The translations under genes were made by a program, and so were the position numbers. A DNA stretch of 64,000 nucleotides from positions 1 through 64,000 of the forward strand of contig NZ_SELS01000016.1 of NCBI RefSeq assembly GCF_004197395.1, given 5' to 3'. Positions 16,765-26,335 of the stretch are shown here, one piece after another. The notes beneath the pieces were generated by a model, which was not told where the DNA came from, did not search any database, and was given only the letters and a program-made list of their open reading frames with translations. The number at the start of each line of letters is the position of its first letter. Within the stretch, counting starts at the first letter, position 1. Source of the stretch: Paraburkholderia sp. UYCP14C (GTDB lineage: Bacteria > Pseudomonadota > Gammaproteobacteria > Burkholderiales > Burkholderiaceae).

Positions 16765-16846
16765 CGCGATCGAAGCAGCAGTGCCCGGCACAGCTTGGAG
16801 TGCCTTAAAAGCCTTTCCCTGAAACGCAAATACCAGCAGGTCCCCC

Positions 16847-19432
16847 ATGCTTGAAAACTTTCGTGCTCACGTGGCCGCACGCGCCGCGCTCGGCATTCCT
16901 CCCCTGCCGCTGACGGCTCAGCAGACCGCCGAGCTGGTTGAACTCCTGACGAACCCGCCCGCCGGCGAAGAGCAGACGCTGCTCGACCTGATCACCAACC
17001 GCGTGCCCGCCGGCGTTGACGAAGCCGCCCGCGTGAAGGCAGGTTTCCTCGCCGCCGTGGCCAAAGGCCAGACCGCCTGCGCGCTGATCTCGCGCGCCCG
17101 CGCGACCGAACTGCTCGGCACGATGCTGGGCGGCTACAACATCCAGCCGCTGATCGAATTGCTGTCCGACGCCGAAGTGGGCACGGTGGCCGCCGAGGCG
17201 CTGAAGAAGACCCTGCTGATGTTCGACCAGTTCCACGACGTCAAGGAACTGGCCGACAAGGGCAACGCCAATGCGAAGGCCGTGCTGCAAAGCTGGGCCG
17301 ACGCGGAATGGTTCACGAGCCGTCCGGAAGTGCCGCAAAGCCTGACCATCACCGTCTTCAAGGTGACCGGCGAAACCAACACCGACGACCTGTCGCCGGC
17401 CCCGGATGCGACCACCCGTCCCGACATCCCGATGCACGCGCTGGCGATGCTGAAGAACGCGCGCCCCGGCATCACCCCGGAAGAAGACGGCAAGCGCGGC
17501 CCGATCAAGTTCATCGAATCGCTGAAGGAAAAGGGCCACCTGGTCGCCTACGTGGGCGACGTGGTCGGCACCGGCTCCTCGCGCAAGTCGGCCACCAACT
17601 CGGTGCTGTGGTTCACGGGCGAAGACATCCCCTTCATCCCGAACAAGCGCTTCGGCGGCGTGTGCCTCGGCGGCAAGATCGCCCCGATCTTCTACAACAC
17701 GATGGAAGACGCCGGCGCGCTGCCGATCGAACTCGACGTGTCGCAGATGGAAATGGGCGACGTGGTCGAACTGCGCCCGTACGAAGGCAAAGCCCTGAAG
17801 AACGGCGAACTGATCGCCGAGTTCCAGGTCAAGTCCGACGTGCTGTTCGACGAAGTGCGCGCCGGCGGCCGCATTCCGCTGATCATCGGCCGCGGCCTGA
17901 CCGCCAAGGCGCGTGAAGCGCTGGGCCTCGCGCCGTCGACGCTGTTCCGTCTGCCGCAGCAGCCGGCCAACAGCGGCAAGGGCTTCTCGCTGGCCCAGAA
18001 GATGGTCGGCCGCGCGTGCGGTCTGCCGGAAGGCCAGGGCGTCCGTCCGGGCACGTACTGCGAACCGAAGATGACCTCGGTCGGCTCGCAGGACACCACG
18101 GGCCCGATGACCCGCGACGAACTGAAGGACCTGGCGTGCCTCGGCTTCTCGGCCGATCTCGTCATGCAGTCGTTCTGCCACACCGCCGCTTATCCGAAGC
18201 CGGTGGACGTGAAGACCCACCAGACGCTGCCGAACTTCATCAGCAACCGTGGCGGCATCGCGCTGCGCCCGGGCGACGGCGTGATCCACTCGTGGCTGAA
18301 CCGCATGCTGCTGCCCGACACCGTGGGCACCGGCGGCGACTCGCACACGCGTTTCCCGATCGGCATCAGCTTCCCGGCCGGTTCGGGTCTGGTCGCGTTC
18401 GCGGCCGCCACCGGCACGATGCCGCTGGACATGCCGGAATCGGTGCTGGTCCGCTTCAAGGGCAAGATGCAGCCGGGCGTGACCCTGCGCGACCTGGTCA
18501 ACGCGATTCCGCTGTACGCGATCAAGCAAGGCACGCTGACGGTGGCCAAGCAAGGCAAGAAGAACATCTTCTCCGGCCGCATTCTCGAAATCGAAGGCCT
18601 GCCCGATCTGAAGGTCGAGCAAGCGTTCGAACTGTCGGATGCGTCGGCTGAGCGTTCGGCCGCCGGTTGCACGGTGCACCTGAACAAGGAACCGATCATC
18701 GAATACCTGAACAGCAACGTCACGCTGCTGAAGTGGATGATCGCCCAGGGCTACCAGGACCCGCGCAGCCTGCAGCGCCGCATCAAGGCGATGGAGCAGT
18801 GGCTGGCGGACCCGCAACTGCTGTCGCCGGATGCCGACGCCGAGTACGCAGCCGTCATCGAGATCGATCTCGCCGACATCCACGAGCCGATCGTGGCCTG
18901 CCCGAACGATCCGGACGACGTGAAGACGCTGTCGGACGTGGCCGGTGCGAAGATCGACGAAGTGTTCATCGGCTCGTGCATGACCAACATCGGTCACTTC
19001 CGTGCGGCGTCGAAGCTGCTGGAAGGCAAGCGCGACATCCCGGTCAAGCTGTGGGTGGCCCCGCCGACCAAGATGGATCAGAAGCAGCTGACCGAGGAAG
19101 GCCACTACGGCGTGTTCGGCACGGCCGGTGCACGTACCGAAATGCCGGGCTGCTCGCTGTGCATGGGCAACCAGGCACAGGTGCGTGAAGGCGCGACGGT
19201 CATGTCGACCTCGACCCGCAACTTCCCGAACCGCCTCGGCAAGAACACGAACGTGTACCTCGGCTCGGCGGAACTGGCGGCGATCTGCTCGCGTCTGGGC
19301 AAGATCCCGAGCAAGGAAGAGTACATGGCCGACATGGGCGTGCTGAACGCCAATGGCGACAAGATCTATCAATACATGAACTTCGACAAGATCGAAGACT
19401 TCAAGGAAGTCGCCGACTCCGTGACGATGTAA
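16847..19432 (+). CDS. acnB: Aconitate hydratase B
   Basis: An 861-residue AcnB (E. coli 865). It interconverts citrate and isocitrate in the TCA cycle using a [4Fe-4S] cluster, and family members may also dehydrate 2-methylcitrate. The HEAT-like N-terminal domain (1-160) unique to AcnB is present, followed by the swivel domain ([31 protein letters not shown]) and the catalytic domains. Cluster cysteines are in [17 protein letters not shown] and GCSLCMGNQ. Strong codon bias toward C-ending codons indicates high expression. A leader of about 75 nt follows the predicted promoter, and a strong terminator lies behind the gene. No other TCA gene is adjacent. Confidence 0.97.
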   Translation: MLENFRAHVAARAALGIPPLPLTAQQTAELVELLTNPPAGEEQTLLDLITNRVPAGVDEAARVKAGFLAAVAKGQTACALISRARATELLGTMLGGYNIQPLIELLSDAEVGTVAAEALKKTLLMFDQFHDVKELADKGNANAKAVLQSWADAEWFTSRPEVPQSLTITVFKVTGETNTDDLSPAPDATTRPDIPMHALAMLKNARPGITPEEDGKRGPIKFIESLKEKGHLVAYVGDVVGTGSSRKSATNSVLWFTGEDIPFIPNKRFGGVCLGGKIAPIFYNTMEDAGALPIELDVSQMEMGDVVELRPYEGKALKNGELIAEFQVKSDVLFDEVRAGGRIPLIIGRGLTAKAREALGLAPSTLFRLPQQPANSGKGFSLAQKMVGRACGLPEGQGVRPGTYCEPKMTSVGSQDTTGPMTRDELKDLACLGFSADLVMQSFCHTAAYPKPVDVKTHQTLPNFISNRGGIALRPGDGVIHSWLNRMLLPDTVGTGGDSHTRFPIGISFPAGSGLVAFAAATGTMPLDMPESVLVRFKGKMQPGVTLRDLVNAIPLYAIKQGTLTVAKQGKKNIFSGRILEIEGLPDLKVEQAFELSDASAERSAAGCTVHLNKEPIIEYLNSNVTLLKWMIAQGYQDPRSLQRRIKAMEQWLADPQLLSPDADAEYAAVIEIDLADIHEPIVACPNDPDDVKTLSDVAGAKIDEVFIGSCMTNIGHFRAASKLLEGKRDIPVKLWVAPPTKMDQKQLTEEGHYGVFGTAGARTEMPGCSLCMGNQAQVREGATVMSTSTRNFPNRLGKNTNVYLGSAELAAICSRLGKIPSKEEYMADMGVLNANGDKIYQYMNFDKIEDFKEVADSVTM

Positions 19433-19477
19433 GTGTGCTATCGGGCTACGGCGTGTCGTTCTCGTCGTAGCGCCACG

Positions 19478-19522
19478 AAATGGCGCCGTGGGCTGAATGC
19501 CTGCGGCGCCATTTTTTTTTTT
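19478..19522 (+). terminator. Rho-independent terminator of acnB
   Basis: A perfect 10-bp stem AAATGGCGCC/GGCGCCATTT, extended inward by GGGC/GCCT pairing, is followed by a run of 11 T (19512-19522). It ends 14 nt before the stop codon of the convergent hydrolase gene. Confidence 0.93.
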
Positions 19523-19536
19523 GCGGCGTTGGAATC

Positions 19537-20478
19537 TCAGGGCCTGGCCATAGTCGACCCGCACCGCAAGATAAATCCCGCGACCTGGTCCAACGCGTGT
19601 CGGGCGCTTGCAAGCTCGTCGGTCGAGCGCTGGAATACGTGATGAAGTCCCTCGTAGATTTCCAGTTGCACGGTGTTTCCCCGCTGCGCAGCGGCCGCCG
19701 CGTAGCGGCGCGCGTCGTCGAGCAGCAGTTCGTCCGTGCCGACCTGAATGGCGAGCGGCGGCAGATGCTCGGGCACGTGATACAGCGGCGATGCGCGTCG
19801 GTCTGCGGGATCGGCTGACCCAAGGTACGCGGCGGCGGCATCGGCGAGGATCGGCCGCGTCAGCACCAGGTCGCGGGTCTCTTCGCTGCGCGACGACGGG
19901 CCCGTCAACGCGAGATCAAGCCACGGCGAAAAAGTGGCGACGCAAGTAACGTTCATCGACGGGCCTCCATCAGCGCCCAGCGCCGCAAGCGCGAGCGCGC
20001 CGCCTGCCGAGTCGCCAACCAGCGCGATGTCGCGAATGCCCGACGTCGCCAGCCACCGCAGCGCTTCGACGGTGGCATCGTATGCCGCGGGAAACGGATG
20101 CTCGGGCGCAAGCGGGTAGTCGAGAACGAAGGTGTCGATGCCGGCACGCACCGCGATCTGACTCGCCAGGCCGCGATAGCCGGTGGCAGACCCGAGCACG
20201 AACGCGCCTCCATGCAGAAAGAGGATCGCGCGGCCGGCCACGGCGGATTCGGGCCGAACCCACCAACCCTTTACGTTCGCGCTGTCGACTCTTTCAAGAT
20301 CGATGCCATCCGCTATCGGCGTTTGCGCCGTCATCGCGTCGTAGGCCTCGCGCATGGCGCCGCCGGATTCAGCAAAAAGCCGCTGGGTGCGGTCGAGCAC
20401 CGAGATCGCCGCGTCGCGGTCGTCATCATTCAGGCGGTGCCGCATTTCGATCAGGTTGGTCTGCTGTACGTCGTTCAT
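19537..20478 (-). CDS. Alpha/beta hydrolase, hormone-sensitive-lipase family
   Basis: A 313-residue esterase-type hydrolase. The HGGAF oxyanion-hole motif (89-93), nucleophile elbow GDSAGG (S157), acid near D249 (GTDELLLDDA) and histidine H280 (GLHHVF) make the complete HSL-family triad. Such enzymes cleave short-chain esters. AAGGATC precedes the start. It is divergent from a LysR gene (122-nt gap) that probably regulates it, and converges with acnB. Confidence 0.9.
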   Translation of the reverse strand: MNDVQQTNLIEMRHRLNDDDRDAAISVLDRTQRLFAESGGAMREAYDAMTAQTPIADGIDLERVDSANVKGWWVRPESAVAGRAILFLHGGAFVLGSATGYRGLASQIAVRAGIDTFVLDYPLAPEHPFPAAYDATVEALRWLATSGIRDIALVGDSAGGALALAALGADGGPSMNVTCVATFSPWLDLALTGPSSRSEETRDLVLTRPILADAAAAYLGSADPADRRASPLYHVPEHLPPLAIQVGTDELLLDDARRYAAAAAQRGNTVQLEIYEGLHHVFQRSTDELASARHALDQVAGFILRCGSTMARP

Positions 20479-20600
20479 CGTTGATCCTTCGTTGGCTTGG
20501 CGGGTGGTCGATGGACAGACGATATCGATTCCGTGCAGCGTTCAGAAGAAGGTCGAACGGAATACAATCAATTCCATTCTGGAAGTTTTGGAGGCGTCGG

Positions 20601-21518
20601 ATGGATCGGCTGGATGCGCTCAAACTTTTCATTCGGATCGTCGAGAGCGGGAGTTTCGCTGCGGCAGCGCGCGAAATGGGCGTGGGCCAACCGGCGGTCA
20701 GCAAGCAGATCGCGTCGCTCGAACGCCATCTCGGCGCTCAACTCGTGAGGCGCACGTCGCGCAGCATGACGCTGACCGAGACGGGACAATCGGTCTATGA
20801 AGCGGGTTTGCGCATCATTGGAGATTTCACGGAGCTCGAATCGTCCGTTGGGCGTGGCCAGCTGTCGCCGGCTGGGATGGTCCGGGTCACCGTGGCGCCG
20901 GTCTTTGGCCGGCTGTATGTGGTGCCGCACCTGCCGGCATTTTTCGCCAGCTTTCCGAACGTGTCGGTGGACCTGTCGGCAACCGAGCGGAACGTCAATC
21001 TGGTCGAGGATGGCTTCGACCTGTCGATCAAAAGCGGGCGGCTTGCCGACTCTTCGATGATTGCGAAGCATCTGGTGTCGAGTCCAGTCGTTGTCGTCGC
21101 AACGCCCGCTTACCTCGAAAAACACGGACGCCCTGAGCGACCGCAGGATCTCGCTCGACATGCCTGTGTCGTGTTCGCGCCGCTGCGCGAGCCGCGCGCG
21201 TGGCGCCTCGAAAACGTCGACGGTGCCGGCGTGCATGTGCCGTCCGGCAATTTTCACACGGGGGACGCGGAACAGATTCGCGCTGCCGTGCTCGCCCATA
21301 TGGGACTGGTTCAAGCGCCGGCGTGGCTGTTTGCCCCGGAGATCGCGAGCGGTGCGGTCATCAGCGTGTTGCAGGATTTCGCGCCGGCGCCGATGCCCAT
21401 TCACGCGGTTCATCCTTCAGGCCGACGATTGCCGACCAAGACTCGCGTATTTATCGATTTCGTGGCGGAGATCCTGACGGCTGATTCCGGCCCGGCCTTT
21501 GTCGCGGTCAGGACCTAA
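20601..21518 (+). CDS. LysR-family regulator (CrgA-like)
   Basis: A 305-residue LysR protein. The HTH lies at 1-60 (FIRIVESGSFAAAAREMGVGQPAVSKQIASLERHLGAQLVRRTSRSMTLTETG in fragments), followed by the substrate-binding domain from about 88. The TxxxxxxYxxGLRI linker and the ATPAYLEKHGRPERPQDLARHACV segment are typical of the CrgA subgroup. The start is set at ATG 20601 by GGAGG 6 nt upstream; the frame is open far upstream without homology. It is divergent from the HSL-type hydrolase, its likely target. Confidence 0.92.
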   Translation: MDRLDALKLFIRIVESGSFAAAAREMGVGQPAVSKQIASLERHLGAQLVRRTSRSMTLTETGQSVYEAGLRIIGDFTELESSVGRGQLSPAGMVRVTVAPVFGRLYVVPHLPAFFASFPNVSVDLSATERNVNLVEDGFDLSIKSGRLADSSMIAKHLVSSPVVVVATPAYLEKHGRPERPQDLARHACVVFAPLREPRAWRLENVDGAGVHVPSGNFHTGDAEQIRAAVLAHMGLVQAPAWLFAPEIASGAVISVLQDFAPAPMPIHAVHPSGRRLPTKTRVFIDFVAEILTADSGPAFVAVRT

Positions 21519-21680
21519 CGAGTTCGGCATCGCTGCGCCGCCGGCCAATCCCAGGTCGACAAGGCTCGTCACCCGTCCGACAATGCTTGGCGAAACACGC
21601 TCGAACGGGCTGCGATCCCGGCGTCTTTTTCCAATGCGGCGAGGGTCCGGGCGGCCGTCCGCGATTTTTTTGATGCCACC

Positions 21681-21707
21681 TGTCCGTCAGCACGCGGCCC
21701 GCGCGTC
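21681..21707 (+). promoter_or_regulatory. Candidate ECF42-dependent promoter of the DGPF-sigma operon
   Basis: TGTCCG (21681-21686) and CGTC (21704-21707) are 17 bp apart, about 50 nt before the DGPF gene. As I recall, ECF42 target promoters carry TGTCGA at -35 and CGA/TC at -10; the -10 fits and the -35 matches in its first four bases. A weaker alternative is GGTCGA (21554) with CGAC (21778 in the same layout is absent; the nearest is 21578). Confidence 0.4.
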
Positions 21708-21762
21708 ATTGTGATGGCGGCCGATGCAATTCATCCGCCTCAACCCCATGACGGAGGCTCAA

Positions 21763-22131
21763 ATGGAATACCTGTTGATGATCTACTCGGAAGAAAACGG
21801 CTGGAACAAGATGACCGACAGCGAGCGGCAGCAAGGCGTTGCCGCCTATCACGCGTACACCGAATCGCTGAAGAAAGCGGGGGCCCTGGTGGGCGCCAAC
21901 CGGCTGCAGCACACGAGCACGGCCACCACGGTGCGTCTCGTCGACGGCAAGCCGCAGGTGCTCGATGGACCGTACTCCGATTCGAAGGAGCAACTCGCCG
22001 GCTACTACCTGATCGACGTGCCCAACCTCGACGCGGCGATGGCGTGGGCGTCGCGTTGTCCCGGCGCGGCGCACGGCGTGATGGAGGTGCGCCCGGTCTG
22101 GACCGCGCCCTACGAAGCGCCATCTGCATGA
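21763..22131 (+). CDS. YCII-related DGPF-domain protein
   Basis: A 122-residue YCII/DGPF-family protein with the signature DGPYSDSKEQLAGYYLIDV. The fold is a ferredoxin-like alpha-beta barrel; enzymatic activity is unproven. ATG 21763 is selected because GGAGG lies 5 nt upstream; ATGs at 21724 and 21748 are less well placed. Its TGA overlaps the ATG of the sigma-factor gene by 4 nt (ATGA). DGPF proteins are the characteristic targets and neighbours of ECF42 sigma factors. Confidence 0.9.
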   Translation: MEYLLMIYSEENGWNKMTDSERQQGVAAYHAYTESLKKAGALVGANRLQHTSTATTVRLVDGKPQVLDGPYSDSKEQLAGYYLIDVPNLDAAMAWASRCPGAAHGVMEVRPVWTAPYEAPSA

Positions 22132-23396
22132 GTTCGTCCGGCGGCGCCCGAGGCGACGACGGCGCCGCGGGTTCGATTGCCGAGGCGGTCGCTCGCCGCA
22201 GCTACGGCAAGCTGGTCGCGTTGCTGGCCATGCGCACGCGCGACGTCGCCGCGGCCGAGGACGCGCTCGCCGACGCCTTCGCGGCGGCGCTCGCGGACTG
22301 GCCGGAACATGGCTGCCCCGCGAGTCCCGAAGCGTGGCTGATGACGGTCGCGCGCCGCCGGGCGATCGACGGCGCGCGTCATCGCCAGGTCGGCGACGTC
22401 GTAGCGAACCAGTTGATGATCCTCGCTGACGAGATCGACGAATGTGAGGCCGGCGCGCTGCCCGACCGGCGGCTCGCGCTGCTGCTCGCGTGCACGCACC
22501 CTGCGCTCGAGGCCGCGATTCGCACGCCGCTGATGCTGCAAGTGGTATTGGGACTGGAAGCGAAGACGATCGCGTCGGCGTTCCTGATGTCGCCCGCCGC
22601 GATGAGCAAACGCCTCGTGCGCGCGAAGACCAAGATCCGCGAAGCGGGCATTCCGTTCAGCGTGCCGGAGCGCGAGGAGTTGCCCGGCCGTCTCGACGCG
22701 GTGCTCGAAGCGGTCTATGCGGCATATGCGGAAGGTTGGACGGACCCGGTCGGCGGCGATACCGAGCGACGCGACCTCGCCGACGAGGCGCTGTATCTCG
22801 CGCAACTGCTCGTCGAGTTGCTTCCAGACGAACCGGAGACATTGGGCCTGCTCGCGCTGATGCTGTTTGCGCAGGCACGGCGCGATGCCCGACGCGATTC
22901 GGCTGGCGACTACGTGCCGCTGTCGGCCCAGGACCCTGCGACATGGAACGCGCCGATGATCGACGCCGCGAACGCACTGCTGAGGCGCGCCAACGCGTTC
23001 AACGCAATCGGGCGCTTTCAGCTGGAGGCCGCGCTGCAGTCGGCGCATGTGGATCGCTGCCGCACGCGTCGTCCGAACTGGGGCGAGATCGTGCAACTCT
23101 ACGATGGGCTGCTCGCGATTGCAGCGTCGCCGGTGGTCGCCGTGAATCGCGCGCTCGCAGTGGCCGAACGCGACGGCCCGCAGGCGGCGCTCGATGCGCT
23201 GGCGCCGTATGCGGACGATCCGCGGCTGGCCGACTACCAGCCCTACTGGGCCGCCCGCGCGAATCTGCTCGCGCGTGTCGGCGCGACGGCGCAAGCACGC
23301 GACGCGTACGATCTGGCGATCGGCCTCGAGCGTGATCCGGCCGTGCGCCGGTTCCTGCAACGCAAGCGAATGGAGCTTGCAGCGGCGAGCAGCTAG
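22128..23396 (+). CDS. ECF42-type RNA polymerase sigma factor with long C-terminal extension
   Basis: A 422-residue protein. Sigma region 2 (about 20-85; LVALLAMRTRDVAAAEDALADAFAAALADWP and AWLMTVARRRAIDGAR) and region 4 (about 110-170) are followed by a roughly 240-residue helical, TPR-like extension (from about 180) ending in AYDLAIGLERDPAVRRFLQRKR. This architecture with a coupled DGPF gene and no anti-sigma factor defines the ECF42 group, where the extension is needed for activity. The conserved DxxR/DA- and W-rich extension motifs are visible. Triggers are unknown. Confidence 0.92.
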   Translation: MSSSGGARGDDGAAGSIAEAVARRSYGKLVALLAMRTRDVAAAEDALADAFAAALADWPEHGCPASPEAWLMTVARRRAIDGARHRQVGDVVANQLMILADEIDECEAGALPDRRLALLLACTHPALEAAIRTPLMLQVVLGLEAKTIASAFLMSPAAMSKRLVRAKTKIREAGIPFSVPEREELPGRLDAVLEAVYAAYAEGWTDPVGGDTERRDLADEALYLAQLLVELLPDEPETLGLLALMLFAQARRDARRDSAGDYVPLSAQDPATWNAPMIDAANALLRRANAFNAIGRFQLEAALQSAHVDRCRTRRPNWGEIVQLYDGLLAIAASPVVAVNRALAVAERDGPQAALDALAPYADDPRLADYQPYWAARANLLARVGATAQARDAYDLAIGLERDPAVRRFLQRKRMELAAASS

Positions 23397-23434
23397 CGGC
23401 GCCATCGTTCTCGAAGGGGCCGCGAGTCTATTCG

Positions 23435-24067
23435 TTATCTTCTGGATTCGTATGCCATTCGCACTGCCAGACCTGTCAGGACGCTTCCCATCAGCCAGCG
23501 CTGTACCAATAGCCACAGGGGGCGTCCTGATAGGAACGTCGATATCGATCCGGCCATCATCGCGATCAGCGCGTTCACCGCGAGGCTGATGGAAATCTGA
23601 ACGCCGCCGAGCGCCAACGATTGGGTAAGAACACTGCCATGTCCAGGCGTAATGAACTGGGGCAGCAGAGACAGATACATGATGGCGATTTTGGGATTCG
23701 CGAGGTTAGTGATAAATCCCATGCTAAAGAGCTTTCGCGGAGTATCGACCGGTAAGTCGCGCACTGCGAACGCGGACCTTCCGCCCGGTTTGACGGCCTG
23801 CCAGGCGAGATAGAGAAGGTACAAAGCGCCGCCGAAGCGCAGCGTGTCATAGGCGTACGGGACCGCAAATATAAATGCGGTAATACCGAATGCCGCGCAG
23901 AGCATATAAAACACAAAACCCAGCGCAACGCCTCCCAGGGAAATGAGTCCCGCGCGTCTACCTTGGCAGATTGATCGTGAAATCAGATAAATCATGTTCG
24001 GCCCCGGCGTTAAAACCATTCCCAAGGCCACGAGGGCGAACATCAGCAAATGTGCTGGATCAGGCAT
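23435..24067 (-). CDS. LysE/RhtB-family amino-acid exporter
   Basis: A 210-residue membrane protein with about six helices. The N-terminal ALVALGMVLTPGPNMIYLISRSICQGRRAGL contains the TPGPN signature and G-x3-G motif of LysE/RhtB exporters, and FITNLANPKIAIMYLSLLPQFI is the second family motif. The start at 24067 is selected by GGAG 7 nt upstream rather than the further ATG at 24124. It converges with the sigma-factor gene. Substrate unknown. Confidence 0.9.
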   Translation of the reverse strand: MPDPAHLLMFALVALGMVLTPGPNMIYLISRSICQGRRAGLISLGGVALGFVFYMLCAAFGITAFIFAVPYAYDTLRFGGALYLLYLAWQAVKPGGRSAFAVRDLPVDTPRKLFSMGFITNLANPKIAIMYLSLLPQFITPGHGSVLTQSLALGGVQISISLAVNALIAMMAGSISTFLSGRPLWLLVQRWLMGSVLTGLAVRMAYESRR

Positions 24068-24268
24068 AACCCATCTCCATGGATAGTAGGTAATGCCCAG
24101 GCGCGCGGCGGCTGTCGACCCCATGCTCCACGATAGTGCTCTATCTGTATGCGCCAGTCACATGGGAGCGAAGATTATTGCACACAAGAAAAATGCTTTG
24201 CGGTCGGAGGAACAGTCGCTCGCGCTTATATAAACATCTCGAACGGCTGAATCCGACCTCAAGAGAGG

Positions 24269-25201
24269 CTAACCGTCGACTGAAATCGCAGGCTGCATTT
24301 CGACTGCCACGTTGGCGTTCCTTTTAAATGGAACCACCGCCAGCACCGATGCAAGTACCATCAGACCTCCGCCAAACCATGCCGAGCTGGAGAGATGCTC
24401 ACCGAGCCAGATGTATGCGAAAAGCGCACCGAACGCGGGCTCGCTTCCCATCAGCAAAGCGACGCGCGTTGGGTTGCTGCGCTTGACGGCAAAGTTCTGT
24501 GCGAAGAATGCGAACAACGTACAGGCGAGCACGAGATAAGCGATGCTCGCCCAGAACTCACCGTGCCCACTGAGCGACGGCAGCGCAGCCCAATGTCGTG
24601 ACGGCAACACGAACGCCGCGAGGACACTGCCCAGTGCGACGACGCCTGCCTGCACAGCCGTCACCGACAGCGGGGCAAGTTCCGATTCGCGCATCACACG
24701 TTTGGTCACGCAAACCATCAGCGCACGCAGCAACGCGGCCAGAAGTATCAGCGCGTCGCCTGCGGTCGGAATGATCACGCCGCCGCTCACAAACGCGGCG
24801 CCCGTTAGCGACAGGCCCACGGCGATCCATTCGCCGCTCGACGGCTTGCGCCGTAGCAACACCCATTCGACCAGCGGCGTCAGCGCGACACACAGACTGA
24901 TCAGGAACGCCGCATTTGACGCCTGTGTGTGCGCTATGCCGAATGTCTCGGCCAGAAAGATGCTGAGCAGGATCACGCTGGAGCCGAGCACACCCACCAG
25001 GGCGGACGCTTTGACGTGCCGGAGCGAGCGCAACGCCGGCGACAACACGACGAACGTCAGCCCGAAGCGCAACGCCAGCAGACCAAGCACGGGATAGATC
25101 GCGAGTGCGCCTTTCACGACCCCATAACTCGTGCCCCACACCATCGCGACCGCAAGCAGCATGAGGTCGGATATCCATAACGCGTTCTTAGGCTTCGACA
25201 T
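24269..25201 (-). CDS. EamA-family (DMT) transporter
   Basis: A 310-residue protein with ten hydrophobic helices in two repeated EamA halves; the first contains AMVWGTSYGVVKGAL and the second FAQNFAVKRSNPTRVALLMGSEPAFGALFAYIWLGEHL. DMT carriers of this type export metabolites or amino acids. AAGG lies 8 nt before the start. It is divergent from a LysR gene (127-nt gap), its likely regulator. Confidence 0.9.
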   Translation of the reverse strand: MSKPKNALWISDLMLLAVAMVWGTSYGVVKGALAIYPVLGLLALRFGLTFVVLSPALRSLRHVKASALVGVLGSSVILLSIFLAETFGIAHTQASNAAFLISLCVALTPLVEWVLLRRKPSSGEWIAVGLSLTGAAFVSGGVIIPTAGDALILLAALLRALMVCVTKRVMRESELAPLSVTAVQAGVVALGSVLAAFVLPSRHWAALPSLSGHGEFWASIAYLVLACTLFAFFAQNFAVKRSNPTRVALLMGSEPAFGALFAYIWLGEHLSSSAWFGGGLMVLASVLAVVPFKRNANVAVEMQPAISVDG

Positions 25202-25328
25202 GACGGACCTTCAGTTTTCAATCGGACGGCCCATTGTCGGATATTGCATTGAAAACTATAATCCAGCGCGGCGGAACATCTTTTATGTTTGAAATGCACA
25301 AATGCGTGCTGCGGGTGCGAGGATCGCG

Positions 25329-26255
25329 ATGAATCCCAATGAACTCTTTGCGTTGCTACCCGATATGGCGATGTTTGCGAGGGTCGTCGACGCCGGCAAC
25401 TTTTCCATTGCGGCGCGGCAGCTTGGCAGCACGCCCTCGACCGTGAGCCGGCAGATCAAGCGTCTCGAGGATTCGCTCGGCACGCGGTTGCTGGAGCGCT
25501 CGACCCGCAGCATCCGTTTGACGGATTCGGGCGCGCAGATATACCGGTATTGCCGGGATATGATCGGCGCAGCGTCTGGCGCCGTCGACGTCGCCGGACA
25601 AGGGCTGGGCGATCCGCGAGGCAAGGTCAGCATCAGCGCGCCGATTTCGTTTGCGCGATCCGTCATCCATCCGCTTGTGCCCGAATTTCTGCGCAAGTGG
25701 CCCGACGTGGATGTCCAACTGGTCTTTGCCGACCACGAAGTCGATCCACTCCGTGACGATGTCGATCTGGTGATCCGACTCACGCGTTCGCCTCCGCAAG
25801 GCCTTGCCGCCCGGCAACTCGGAGCGGTCAGATGGGTGCTGTGCGCGTCGCCTGCCTATCTCGCGGAACGAGGCACGCCGGCCGAGCCGCGCGACCTCGC
25901 GCGGCATGCATGCATGTATCTGGGCGAGACGGTCGACGACAATCGATGGCATTTCCGCCGCGGCTCTGAAACCCAGTCGGTCGAAGTGAAGGGGCGCTAC
26001 ATCGCCAACGATACGAGCGCTCGACTGGATGCCGCGCTGCATGGACTCGGCATTGCGAACTTGCCCGATTTTGTCGCGGCGCAGGCGATTTCCGGGGGTG
26101 GCATCGTCCGGGTGCTGAGCGACTGGGAGTTCGAAGCGCGTCCCTATATGGGACCGGTCTGGCTGCTTTATCCGCCGAATCGATTTTTACCGTCGCGAGC
26201 ACGTGCGCTCATCGATTACCTGGTGAGCCACCTGCACGATGCGGACGCCGGATGA
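25329..26255 (+). CDS. LysR-family regulator
   Basis: A 308-residue LysR. The HTH contains FARVVDAGNFSIAARQLGSTPSTVSRQIKRLEDSLGTRLLERSTRS in parts (about 14-60), and the effector domain starts near 85. The start at 25329 is chosen over ATG 25302 because GAGG lies 7 nt upstream. It is divergent from the EamA transporter gene and is likely its regulator. Confidence 0.9.
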   Translation: MNPNELFALLPDMAMFARVVDAGNFSIAARQLGSTPSTVSRQIKRLEDSLGTRLLERSTRSIRLTDSGAQIYRYCRDMIGAASGAVDVAGQGLGDPRGKVSISAPISFARSVIHPLVPEFLRKWPDVDVQLVFADHEVDPLRDDVDLVIRLTRSPPQGLAARQLGAVRWVLCASPAYLAERGTPAEPRDLARHACMYLGETVDDNRWHFRRGSETQSVEVKGRYIANDTSARLDAALHGLGIANLPDFVAAQAISGGGIVRVLSDWEFEARPYMGPVWLLYPPNRFLPSRARALIDYLVSHLHDADAG

Positions 26256-26335
26256 CGAATCGCGGAATTCGGCTTAAGTTGCGTCACTCGTCAGATTAGT
26301 ATGCATTCTTCAATCGACATTCGGGAGAAGCTTCA

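Noticed and set aside
16805-19564. A 919-codon minus-strand open frame opposite acnB
   Set aside because: It mirrors the strongly biased codons of acnB, is rich in Arg/His/Gln, has no domain and no own start signal. It is an antisense shadow.
21711-22127. Upstream extension of the sigma-factor frame across the DGPF gene
   Set aside because: The DGPF protein in the other frame has a clear family motif and ribosome binding site, and the ATGA overlap marks the sigma start.
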